Source: Burkholderiales bacterium (GTDB lineage: Bacteria > Pseudomonadota > Gammaproteobacteria > Burkholderiales > Burkholderiaceae_C). Taken from it: a DNA stretch of 7,473 nucleotides. Location: NCBI GenBank assembly GCA_947462175.1, contig CANHOE010000121.1, positions 1 through 7,473 on the forward strand, written 5' to 3'. The notes beneath the pieces were generated by a model, which worked only from the letters and a program-made list of their open reading frames with translations, did not search any database and was not told the DNA's origin. The position numbers and the translations under genes were made by a program. Shown piece by piece: positions 1-5,806 of the stretch (the first letter of the stretch is position 1; the number at the start of each line of letters is the position of its first letter).

Positions 1-512
1 AGGTCGACTTTGATGCGTTGGCGACTGCGGCAGGCCGGCCTCTGAGGGTGGTCGGCAACCTGCCCTACAACATCTCGACGCCGATCCTGTTTCATCTGCT
101 GCCCTCGGCATCACGGGTGATTGATCAGCACTTCATGCTGCAAAAGGAAGTCGTGGAGCGCATGGCAGCGGCTCCGGGCAGCAAGACCTATGGCCGACTG
201 TCGGTGATGCTGCAGTGGCGCTATGAGATCACTTCGGTGCTCGATGTCGAACCCGAAGCTTTCGACCCGCCACCGAAAGTGCGATCGGCGGTGGTCCGCA
301 TGTTGCCGTTGTCGGCCCGGGCCGACATCGACGCGGCGCTGCTGGGCGAGCTGGTCACGGTGGCGTTCTCGCAGCGCCGCAAGGTACTCCGCAACACCCT
401 CGGCCGCTGGCTCGAAGAACGGCGCTACAGCGGCATGTTCGACCTGCAGCGCCGAGCCGAAGAAGTACCAGTGACCGAGTACCTTGCCCTGGCGACCGCA
501 CTCAGTCCATGA
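1..512 (+). CDS. rsmA: 16S rRNA (adenine1518-N6/adenine1519-N6)-dimethyltransferase, C-terminal part
   Basis: This is the 3' portion of the KsgA/RsmA enzyme, which uses S-adenosylmethionine to dimethylate two adjacent adenines in the 3' hairpin of 16S rRNA late in 30S assembly. The frame is open from base 3, giving 169 residues against about 265-275 for the whole family, so the start and the N-terminal SAM-binding glycine motif lie outside the window. The catalytic motif NLPYNIS (family N-L-P-Y/F) begins at base 57. The conserved AFDPPPKVRSAVVRM block, typical of the C-terminal part of RsmA, lies at about 259-303, followed by the FSQRRKVLRNTLG segment of the helical domain. The TTG at 18 is internal and not the start. 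The stop is TGA at 510-512, with a GC-rich hairpin 7 bases later, so rsmA looks like the last gene of its transcript. The assignment is secure; only the left end is missing. Confidence 0.96.
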   Translation, partial: VDFDALATAAGRPLRVVGNLPYNISTPILFHLLPSASRVIDQHFMLQKEVVERMAAAPGSKTYGRLSVMLQWRYEITSVLDVEPEAFDPPPKVRSAVVRMLPLSARADIDAALLGELVTVAFSQRRKVLRNTLGRWLEERRYSGMFDLQRRAEEVPVTEYLALATALSP

Positions 513-515
513 CGG

Positions 516-545
516 AAAAGGCGGCCTTCCGGCCGCCTGGTTGTC
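516..545. terminator. GC-rich hairpin after rsmA, possible bidirectional terminator
   Basis: Bases 519-526 and 531-538 form a perfect 8-bp stem (AGGCGGCC / GGCCGCCT) around the loop TTCC. On the + strand it follows the rsmA stop by 7 bases and is trailed by GGTTGTCT, a poor U tract. On the minus strand the same stem has a GGAA (GNRA-type) loop and runs directly into TTTT (516-519), the better terminator configuration. It may therefore stop transcripts from both sides. This is inferred from structure only. Confidence 0.6.
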
Positions 546-714
546 TCAGATCACACCAGCCGCCGAATCACGGGACTGGCGGAATTGGGTCACGCCGCGT
601 TCAGCCACATCGAAGTGTCGAATGCGCTGCTCATCAGCGGCATGTTCATGCCGAAGCTGGCGTTGGCCGCACTTTTTGCCGCAGGCTTGGCGGGCTTCTC
701 GCAAGGGCTGGTCG
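546..714. other. Spacer without a confident gene; weak small reading frame
   Basis: No gene is well supported in this stretch between the rsmA hairpin and the palindrome near the barstar stop. A + strand frame from ATG 642 (second ATG at 648) to 782 would encode 46 residues. Its start, MFMPKLALAALFAAGLAGFS, resembles a signal peptide or short membrane helix. It has no clear Shine-Dalgarno sequence, and its second half is encoded by the palindrome and by the 3' end of the convergent barstar gene. It could be a chance frame, a remnant of an exported protein's 5' end, or a small membrane peptide. The evidence does not decide between these. Confidence 0.3.
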
Positions 715-765
715 TTTCGGTAGCCCGCTCCCAAGAACCAAGTTCTTGTGAGCGGGCTACTGAAA
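715..765. repeat. Large near-perfect palindromic hairpin at the 3' end of the barstar gene
   Basis: The core arms TAGCCCGCTC (721-730) and GAGCGGGCTA (750-759) pair perfectly. Inside them CAAGAAC (732-738) pairs with GTTCTTG (742-748) around a 3-base CAA loop, with one C/T mismatch (731/749). Pairing extends outward through 715-720 and 760-765 with one G-T wobble, giving about 23 pairs in 51 bases. The right arm contains the barstar stop codon (757-759, minus strand). Neither side carries a good U tract immediately after the stem, so it is not a textbook intrinsic terminator. It may still act as a 3' stabilising or terminating structure for the barstar mRNA, or be a copy of a dispersed palindromic repeat. 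Only one copy is present in the window. Confidence 0.75.
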
Positions 766-1152
766 AGAATAGAAGCACCTGAAAGCGACTTTCCGTTCGG
801 CCCAGAAATCGGCCGCATCGCGAAATACATCGAGCAGCTGCTCTCGTGCCTCGCGATCGAAGCGCGGGTTGTCGGGCAGCTGTTCCAGCACGACCACGAA
901 GCCAGGTTGGGAGCCCGCCTTGTGCACCAGATCGGTCATGCAGTCGTAGAGCGCATCGAGGTTCTTGCCGAAATGCAGCGGGAACAGGAACGCCTCGGCG
1001 ATGGTGTCGAGAACTTCTTGTTTCGACTGGGCCGCCGTCAGGTTGGCGTAGAGGAAGTGCTGGTCGGCGTTTTGCGCGGCCAGCATCAGATCCTCGACGC
1101 GGTAAGCGCGTATCGATTGGACGATGTTCGAACGGACGGTCTGCAAGAGCAT
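757..1152 (-). CDS. Barstar-family ribonuclease inhibitor
   Basis: This predicted cytoplasmic inhibitor should bind and block the ribonuclease encoded immediately upstream. The 131-residue protein carries the family signature FGKNLDALYDCMTDL at residues 61-75. It aligns with the barnase-binding helix of classical barstar (YGENLDALWDCLTG), so N64, D66, Y69 and D70 correspond to barstar N33, D35, W38 and D39; the aspartates occupy the enzyme's active site in the known complex. Further strands (FVVVLEQL, 85-92, and the C-terminal VAFRCFYSF) fit the barstar fold. The protein is longer than the 89-residue classical barstar, mainly at the N-terminus, and has no signal peptide. The ATG at 1152 is supported by a strong Shine-Dalgarno AGGAGGA 8 bases upstream. 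It is the second gene of the pair, 39 bases after the RNase stop, probably on the same transcript. Its stop codon lies inside a large hairpin. Confidence 0.9.
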   Translation of the reverse strand: MLLQTVRSNIVQSIRAYRVEDLMLAAQNADQHFLYANLTAAQSKQEVLDTIAEAFLFPLHFGKNLDALYDCMTDLVHKAGSQPGFVVVLEQLPDNPRFDREAREQLLDVFRDAADFWAERKVAFRCFYSFQ

Positions 1153-1160
1153 GGACTCGT

Positions 1161-1167
1161 TCCTCCT
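1161..1167 (-). promoter_or_regulatory. Strong ribosome binding site for the barstar gene
   Basis: On the minus strand this reads AGGAGGA, 8 bases before the ATG at 1152. It fixes the start and is visibly stronger than the AGGGA before the GTG start of the upstream ribonuclease. That difference would favour inhibitor synthesis over toxin synthesis from a shared mRNA (inference). Confidence 0.7.
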
Positions 1168-1191
1168 GTGGTCAAGTAATTCGCGCGCCGC

Positions 1192-1620
1192 TCACTGCAC
1201 GATGCGTTTGAAGCTCGCGTAGTGATCGGCGCTGTAAAAACAGCGCTCAGGTGTCTGCCGCTGCTTTCCTCCGCAGACGATGCGCCGGGCGCCTCTGTCG
1301 CGCGACCCGGGGGTCGCCACGGTGTACTCGCGGTAAAACCCCCGCGAGCGATCCGGTAACAACCGCTCCCGGTTGCCAAACACGGTGCCATCCTTGCGGT
1401 ACGGGAACGGCCCGCCAGAATGAATCAGCGCATGGGTTTGTCTCGCTTCCGGCGGCAGTTGTTTCAGCTCAACGACCGAAATAGTTGCCTCGACTCCCGC
1501 CTCTCTGGCCCAGGACGTGCTGGTCGACAAACAAACGCTCACCATGCAGATCGCCATCAGCGAGCCGACGACGGAAGTGGGGCGTTTCTGGGGGGCCCGA
1601 AACAGGCGCGACAAAAACAC
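1192..1620 (-). CDS. Secreted guanyl-specific ribonuclease (barnase / RNase Sa-like)
   Basis: This predicted extracellular or periplasmic endoribonuclease of the microbial guanyl RNase (N1/T1/barnase) family cleaves single-stranded RNA after guanines. The 142-residue precursor begins with a basic stretch (residues 5-13) and a hydrophobic segment (17-31), with a probable signal peptidase site after TSTSWA (A38). The mature part would be about 104 residues, matching RNase Sa (about 96) and barnase (110). Family blocks are ELKQLPPEA (51-59), GPFPYRKDGTVFGNRERLLP (70-89), REYTVATPGSRDRGARRIV (97-115) and FYSADHYASFKRI (128-140). The expected catalytic residues are present: E98 as general base, R109 and R113 as phosphate-binding arginines, H133 as general acid. 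The loop between R113 and H133 is longer than in RNase Sa or barnase and carries two cysteines, C116 and C127. The start is GTG at 1620, with AGGGA 6 bases upstream. The barstar gene follows at once, as expected for self-protection. Confidence 0.93.
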   Translation of the reverse strand: MFLSRLFRAPQKRPTSVVGSLMAICMVSVCLSTSTSWAREAGVEATISVVELKQLPPEARQTHALIHSGGPFPYRKDGTVFGNRERLLPDRSRGFYREYTVATPGSRDRGARRIVCGGKQRQTPERCFYSADHYASFKRIVQ

Positions 1621-1626
1621 GGGTTA

Positions 1627-1631
1627 TCCCT
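1627..1631 (-). promoter_or_regulatory. Ribosome binding site that sets the GTG start of the ribonuclease
   Basis: The minus strand reads AGGGA, then TAACCC, then GTG at 1620. The spacing of 6 bases is good. It supports the GTG as the start, which puts the basic N-terminus and hydrophobic core of a signal peptide at the front of the protein. A modest site plus a GTG codon suggests restrained translation. Confidence 0.5.
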
Positions 1632-1647
1632 AAATTAAGAATGGGAG

Positions 1648-1676
1648 ATGGTACCGAATTGAGCGCAAAACCTCAA
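1648..1676 (-). promoter_or_regulatory. Candidate sigma-70 promoter for the RNase-barstar unit
   Basis: On the minus strand TTGAGG (1671-1676) and TACCAT (1648-1653) are separated by exactly 17 bases. Each matches the -35/-10 consensus at 4 of 6 positions. The -10 box ends 27 bases before the GTG start, with the ribosome binding site in between, so a short leader would result. It lies in the AT-richer spacer. No operator or other regulatory motif was recognised. This is a prediction from spacing and consensus only. Confidence 0.4.
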
Positions 1677-1852
1677 GCCGGTGCATCAATCCAGGCGGGA
1701 ACCCTACGCTACGGAGTAATCGCTCACATTCAAATAAGGGCATGTCGAATATGCTGTCTTATGCTTGAGAGTCCAGCCGGCCATGGCACCCAAACAGGGT
1801 CTTGAAATCGTCATAAGTCCTCAGGAACTAACCGGAACGGCTTTGTCCGAGC

Positions 1853-1880
1853 GTGCGAGGGCTGCGCGCAGCCCTCGCAC
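1853..1880 (-). terminator. Perfect 13-bp stem downstream of maeB
   Basis: GTGCGAGGGCTGC (1853-1865) is the exact reverse complement of GCAGCCCTCGCAC (1868-1880), with only GC between them; the folded loop would open to about four bases. It lies 21 bases beyond the maeB stop on the minus strand, where the 3' end of that mRNA is expected. No U run follows on the minus strand (next bases GCTCGGACAAAG), so it may be a weak or factor-assisted terminator or an mRNA-stabilising stem. It would also separate maeB transcription from the RNase promoter downstream. Confidence 0.6.
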
Positions 1881-1901
1881 CGTGGTTCGGGATTCTGATT
1901 T

Positions 1902-4199
1902 TCAGCGAGCAGCGTTGGCATCGGCGACGGCCAGTGCCGTCATGTTGACGATGCGCCGCACTGTCGCCGAAGCGGTCAGGATATGCACCGGTTTGGCTGC
2001 ACCGAGCAGCACGGGGCCGATCGCAATGCCGCCGCCGGCCGCCGTCTTCAGCAGGTTGTAGGCAATGTTGGCGGCATCGATGTTGGGTAGCACCAGCAAG
2101 TTGGCTTCGCCGCTGAGCGTGCTCGTGGGCATCAGACCCCGACGGTAATCGGCATCGAGTGCTGTGTCGCCGTGCATTTCGCCGTCGACTTCCAGCCACG
2201 GCGTGTTTTGCCGCAGCAAGGCCAGGGTGTCACGCATCTTGACCGCCGACGGGTGGTTGCTGGAGCCGAAGTTGCTGTGCGAGAGCAGAGCAGCCTTCGG
2301 CCGCAGCCCCAATCGCACCATCTCCTCTGCCGCCATCGTCGTGATCTCGGCCAGCTGCTCGGCTGTGGGGTCGTAGTTGATGTGGGTGTCCACCAACATG
2401 ATCTGGCGACCAGGTAACAGCAGGCTGTTCATGCAGGCGTAAGTGTTCGCGCCTTCCCGTTGCCCGATCACCTGGTCGATGTAGTTCAGGTGATAGGCGG
2501 TGTTGCCCCAGGTGCCGCACAGCATGCCGTCGACTTCGCCCTTGTGCAGCAGCATCGAGCCGATCAGGGTCAGGCGCCGGCGCATCTCGATCTTGGCAAT
2601 CTGTTCGGTAATGCCCTTGCGCGCGGTGAGCTGGTGGTAGGTTTGCCAGTAGTCGCGGTAGCGGTGGTCGTTGTCGGTGTTGACGACGTCATAGTCGCGC
2701 CCTGCCTCGAGGCGCAGGCCGAACTTCTCGATGCGTGAGGCGATGACATCGGGCCGCCCGATCAGTGTCGGCCGTGCCAGTGCCTCGTCGACCACGATCT
2801 GTGCGGCGCGCAGCACCCGTTCTTCTTCGCCTTCAGCATAGGCGACGCGCTTGTTCTGCGCGCGCTTGGCCAGGTTGAAGATGGGCTTCATCGTCGTGCC
2901 GGAGGCGTAGACGAAGCTCAGCAGCTTCTGGCGATAGGCCTCCAGGTCGCGCACCGGGCGCGCGGCAACACCGGAGTCGGCCGCAGCCTGCGCCACCGCG
3001 GGCGCGATCTTGATCATCAGCCGCGGGTCGAATGGCTTCGGGATCAGGTACTCGGGTCCGAAGCTGAGGTTCGCACCGGCATAGGCCGCCGCGACAACCT
3101 CGCTTTGCTCCGCCTGCGCCAGCTCGGCGATCGCATGCACGGCGGCGATCTCCATTTCCACCGTAATGGTCGTCGCACCCGAATCGAGCGCGCCGCGGAA
3201 AATGTATGGAAAGCACAGGACGTTGTTGACCTGGTTCGGGTAATCGGTGCGGCCGGTCGCAATGATCGCGTCGCTGCGCACCTCCTTGATTTCCTCTGGC
3301 AGGATTTCGGGCGTCGGGTTGGCCAGGGCGAAGACGACCGGGTTCGGCGCCATCGTCGCGACGACCTCCTTCTTCAGCACGCCGCCCGCGCTCAGGCCGA
3401 GAAAGACATCCGCGCCGCGCATCACCTCGGCCAGGCTGCGCAGGGTGGTCTTCTGCGCGAAGACGATCTTGTCCTCGTCCATCAACTCGGTGCGTCCTTC
3501 GTAGACGACGCCGGCCAGATCGGTGACCCAGATGTTCTCGCGCGGCAGACCCAGCTTGACCAGCAGCGTCAGGCAGGCCAGCGCGGCAGCGCCCGCACCC
3601 GAGGTGACAAGCTTGATCTGCTTGATGTCCTTGCCCGTTACCCGCAAGGCATTCAACACCCCGGCGCCGACCACGATGGCTGTGCCATGCTGGTCGTCGT
3701 GGAAAACCGGGATCTTCATCCGCTTGCGCAATGCACGCTCGACGTAGAAGCAATCGGGCGCCTTGATGTCCTCGAGGTTGATACCGCCGAAAGTCGGCTC
3801 GAGAGCTGCAATCGTGTCGATCAGCTTGTCGAGGTTGCGCTCGGCGAGCTCAATGTCGAACACGTCGATGCCGGCGAACTTCTTGAACAGCACCGCCTTG
3901 CCTTCCATCACCGGCTTGGCTGCCAACGGCCCGATGTCTCCCAGCCCCAGCACCGCCGTGCCGTTGGTGACCACGGCGACCAGGTTGCCGCGCGCGGTGT
4001 ACTTGTAGGCGTTGGCGGGGTCGGCAACGATCTCTTCGCAAGCCGCTGCGACGCCCGGGGAATAGGCCAGGGCCAGGTCACGTTGGTTGACCAGCTGCTT
4101 GGTCGGCGCGATCGCGATCTTGCCCGGCGTCGGGAACTCGTGATATTCGAGCGCAGCACGCCGCAATTCGGCGTGTTTGCTGTCGTTGGATGTCGTCAT
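1902..4199 (-). CDS. maeB: NADP-dependent malic enzyme with phosphotransacetylase-like C-terminal domain
   Basis: The enzyme decarboxylates L-malate oxidatively to pyruvate and CO2 while reducing NAD(P)+, in the cytoplasm, linking the TCA cycle to pyruvate and supplying reducing power. The 765 residues match the length of MaeB-type two-domain enzymes (E. coli MaeB 759). The malic enzyme part covers about 1-430: YSPGVAAACEEI (46-57), VVTNGTAVLGLGDIG (76-90), KPVMEGKAVLFKKFAG (95-110), the metal/active-site block NLEDIKAP (141-148), VFHDDQHGTA (165-174), a GAGAAA nucleotide-binding loop (201-206) and TGRTDYPNQVNNVLCFPYIFRGALD (315-339). Residues about 435-765 form a phosphotransacetylase-like domain, thought to be regulatory in this family (acetyl-CoA and other effectors) rather than catalytic; visible blocks include LSHSNFGSSNHPSAVKM (639-655) and SGEANLLVLPNIDAANIAYNLLK (696-718). 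GAGGA 6 bases before the ATG supports the start. It is divergent from thiL, 81 bases apart. NADP preference is inferred from the family. Confidence 0.97.
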   Translation of the reverse strand: MTTSNDSKHAELRRAALEYHEFPTPGKIAIAPTKQLVNQRDLALAYSPGVAAACEEIVADPANAYKYTARGNLVAVVTNGTAVLGLGDIGPLAAKPVMEGKAVLFKKFAGIDVFDIELAERNLDKLIDTIAALEPTFGGINLEDIKAPDCFYVERALRKRMKIPVFHDDQHGTAIVVGAGVLNALRVTGKDIKQIKLVTSGAGAAALACLTLLVKLGLPRENIWVTDLAGVVYEGRTELMDEDKIVFAQKTTLRSLAEVMRGADVFLGLSAGGVLKKEVVATMAPNPVVFALANPTPEILPEEIKEVRSDAIIATGRTDYPNQVNNVLCFPYIFRGALDSGATTITVEMEIAAVHAIAELAQAEQSEVVAAAYAGANLSFGPEYLIPKPFDPRLMIKIAPAVAQAAADSGVAARPVRDLEAYRQKLLSFVYASGTTMKPIFNLAKRAQNKRVAYAEGEEERVLRAAQIVVDEALARPTLIGRPDVIASRIEKFGLRLEAGRDYDVVNTDNDHRYRDYWQTYHQLTARKGITEQIAKIEMRRRLTLIGSMLLHKGEVDGMLCGTWGNTAYHLNYIDQVIGQREGANTYACMNSLLLPGRQIMLVDTHINYDPTAEQLAEITTMAAEEMVRLGLRPKAALLSHSNFGSSNHPSAVKMRDTLALLRQNTPWLEVDGEMHGDTALDADYRRGLMPTSTLSGEANLLVLPNIDAANIAYNLLKTAAGGGIAIGPVLLGAAKPVHILTASATVRRIVNMTALAVADANAAR

Positions 4200-4280
4200 G
4201 GGTATTCCTCTTGAAGGCCGGCCTGTCCGGCTTGTCGGTCGACCTAACGATACGCCCGCGCTCGCGGCGAGAATGCGCGG
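4200..4280. promoter_or_regulatory. Divergent intergenic region between maeB and thiL
   Basis: Promoters for maeB (minus) and the thiL operon (plus) should lie in or near these 81 bases, but I see no convincing -35/-10 pair for either. The visible items are the maeB ribosome binding site (TCCTC at 4206-4210, GAGGA on the minus strand), a GCCGG/CCGGC inverted repeat near 4218-4232, the palindrome GGTCGACC (4237-4244) and a small CTCG/CGAG inverted repeat (4261-4271) close to the thiL ATG. The space is too short and lacks the conserved motifs for a TPP riboswitch. Confidence 0.4.
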
Positions 4281-5267
4281 ATGTCGCTCGGCGAATTCGA
4301 CCTCATTGCGAAGTATTTCGACCGCCCGGCACGGCGTGCGGCGTTGGGCATCGGCGACGACTGTGCGCTTCTGGCCGTGCCGCCGGGAATGCAGCTCGCC
4401 ACTTCATGCGACATGCTGGTCGAAGGCCGTCATTTTCTCTCGACGGTGGCACCTGAGCGACTCGGTCACAAGGCACTGGCGGTCAACCTGAGTGACCTGG
4501 CCGCCTGTGGCGCCGAGCCAGTGGCATTCACACTGGCCCTGGCATTGCCGAGCGCGGATGAGTTGTTCCTCGACGGCTTTTCGCGCGGGCTGTTGGCGCT
4601 GGCCGATGCGCACGGGTGCGAACTGATCGGCGGCGACACGACGCGCGGCCCGCTGAACATCTGCATCAGTATCTTCGGCCAGGTGCCGATGTCGCCCGGC
4701 GCGGGCGCCTTGCTGCGCTCAGGCGCACGTGCTGGCGACGAGCTTTATGTGAGCGGCAAACTGGGTGACGCACGCCTGGCGCTCGAAGCCTTTCGCGGCA
4801 CGTTGATGCTGGCGGGGGAGGACTTCGACACGGTACGCTGTGGCATGGAATTGCCGCAGCCGCGCGTCGCGCTCGGCTTGGCGCTGCGCGGCGTCGCGAC
4901 GAGTGCGATCGACCTGTCCGACGGCCTGCTCGGAGATCTGAGCCATGTGCTGCAGCGCTCCGGTGTCGATGCGCTTGTGGACGTCGATGCCGTGCCGCGA
5001 AGCACGGTGCTTCGCGCGCAGCCGCTGGCCGTGCAAAGGCTGTGCACGCTGTCCGGCGGTGACGACTACGAGTTGCTTTTCACCGCGCCGCCGGGACGCG
5101 CGCATCAGGTGAGCGCGGCGGGTATCGCCACGGGGCTCACCTTGACCCGCATCGGTCGCATCGTCCAGCGCGCTGGCCCGAGACAGGAGGCACACATCGG
5201 CCTGGTCGATGCTGATGGGCGTGCGGTCCTGCATGCGTCGGCGTCGTTCGATCATTTCCGGGCATGA
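4281..5267 (+). CDS. thiL: Thiamine-monophosphate kinase
   Basis: ThiL phosphorylates thiamine monophosphate with ATP to thiamine diphosphate, the active cofactor and last step of the pathway, in the cytoplasm. The 328 residues match the usual 320-330. Characteristic blocks of this PurM/AIRS-like ATP-binding family are all present: N-terminal MSLGEFDLIAKYF (1-13), GIGDDCALL (23-31) with the metal-binding aspartates D26-D27, AVNLSDLAACGAEP (67-80), IGGDTTRG (116-123), IDLSDGLLGDL (210-220), SGGDDYELLFTAP (258-270) and the terminal FDHF (323-326). The ATG at 4281 gives exactly the conserved N-terminus, although only a weak GCGCGG precedes it. The stop overlaps the pgpA start by 4 bases (ATGA), so the two are probably translationally coupled. 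It is the first gene of a four-gene operon. Confidence 0.97.
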   Translation: MSLGEFDLIAKYFDRPARRAALGIGDDCALLAVPPGMQLATSCDMLVEGRHFLSTVAPERLGHKALAVNLSDLAACGAEPVAFTLALALPSADELFLDGFSRGLLALADAHGCELIGGDTTRGPLNICISIFGQVPMSPGAGALLRSGARAGDELYVSGKLGDARLALEAFRGTLMLAGEDFDTVRCGMELPQPRVALGLALRGVATSAIDLSDGLLGDLSHVLQRSGVDALVDVDAVPRSTVLRAQPLAVQRLCTLSGGDDYELLFTAPPGRAHQVSAAGIATGLTLTRIGRIVQRAGPRQEAHIGLVDADGRAVLHASASFDHFRA

Positions 5268-5806
5268 GCGGCACCACCGGCATGCCCAGCATGGCGCCCC
5301 GCCGACCGACGGCGCGGTTGATGCTCAGCCACCCGGCGCACGCGATCGCGCTCGGCTTCGGCAGCGGCTTGTCGCCGAAGGCGCCGGGCACCGTCGGCAC
5401 CTTGTGGGCGTGGCTGGCGTTTCTGGTGATTCAGCCGCATCTGGACGCGCTTCAGATGGCCCTGCTGTTGCTGGCCAGCTTCTTTGTCGGCTGGTGGGCT
5501 TGCACCTTCACCGCCCGCACGCTGTCGACGCCTGACCCCGGGTCCATCGTCTGGGACGAGGTGCTGGCCTTCTGGCTGGTGCTGTGGTTGGTCATGCCGG
5601 CCGGTCTGATCGAGCAAAGCGTAGCGTTCGCGCTGTTCCGGTACTTCGATGCCGCCAAGCCGGGCCCGGTGGCCTGGGCCGATGCGTTGTTCAAAGGGCG
5701 CCGTGGCGCACCGATCGGCTGGGCGCAGGGCTTCGGCATCATCTTCGACGATCTGGTCGCGGCACTGTGTACCTTGCTTGTGATCTCGCTGTGGCGATGG
5801 TTCTGA
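5264..5806 (+). CDS. pgpA: Phosphatidylglycerophosphatase A
   Basis: PgpA is an inner-membrane enzyme that dephosphorylates phosphatidylglycerophosphate to phosphatidylglycerol, a main anionic phospholipid. The 180-residue product shows the family blocks: GFGSGLSPKAPGTVGTLWAW (31-50), SIVWDEVLAFW (94-104) with the conserved Asp-Glu, FRYFDAAKPGP (125-135) and GFGIIFDDLVA (157-167) with the paired aspartates. Hydrophobic segments at about 48-60, 64-80, 99-115 and 164-178 fit a small multi-pass membrane protein; the acidic motifs lie between or beside them. The start used here overlaps the thiL stop (ATGA). Internal ATGs at 5282, 5291 and 5321 are alternatives that would trim a poorly conserved leader of up to 19 residues. 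No strong ribosome binding site is seen, consistent with coupling to thiL. The thiL-pgpA pairing is a common proteobacterial arrangement. Confidence 0.96.
   Translation: MSGTTGMPSMAPRRPTARLMLSHPAHAIALGFGSGLSPKAPGTVGTLWAWLAFLVIQPHLDALQMALLLLASFFVGWWACTFTARTLSTPDPGSIVWDEVLAFWLVLWLVMPAGLIEQSVAFALFRYFDAAKPGPVAWADALFKGRRGAPIGWAQGFGIIFDDLVAALCTLLVISLWRWF

Larger units (their letters stand above)
1621..1852. other. AT-richer spacer between the ribonuclease gene and the maeB hairpin
   Basis: No gene is supported here. My hand count gives 91 G+C of 180 bases at 1621-1800 (about 51%), clearly lower than the surrounding genes. It contains the candidate promoter and ribosome binding site of the ribonuclease gene. 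Short open frames on the + strand (for example the one entering from 1485) lack family-like sequence and a convincing ribosome binding site. The lower GC content fits a regulatory spacer, or the edge of an acquired RNase-barstar module. Confidence 0.5.

Noticed and set aside
748..1179. 143-codon + strand frame over the barstar gene
   Set aside because: It is antisense to barstar, which has a recognisable motif and a strong ribosome binding site; this frame has neither.
2833..3753. 306-codon minus-strand frame within maeB
   Set aside because: It overlaps maeB on the same strand in another frame; its Arg/Gly-rich composition is that of a frame-shifted shadow, and maeB itself is intact.
3105..4214. 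369-codon + strand open frame opposite maeB
   Set aside because: It lies entirely antisense to a well-recognised malic enzyme, and its Arg/Gln/His/Leu-rich translation is typical of a shadow frame in GC-rich DNA.
4200..4280. TPP riboswitch upstream of thiL
   Set aside because: Only 81 bases are available and the conserved THI-box elements are not seen. ThiL is a salvage/final-step kinase often not under such control.
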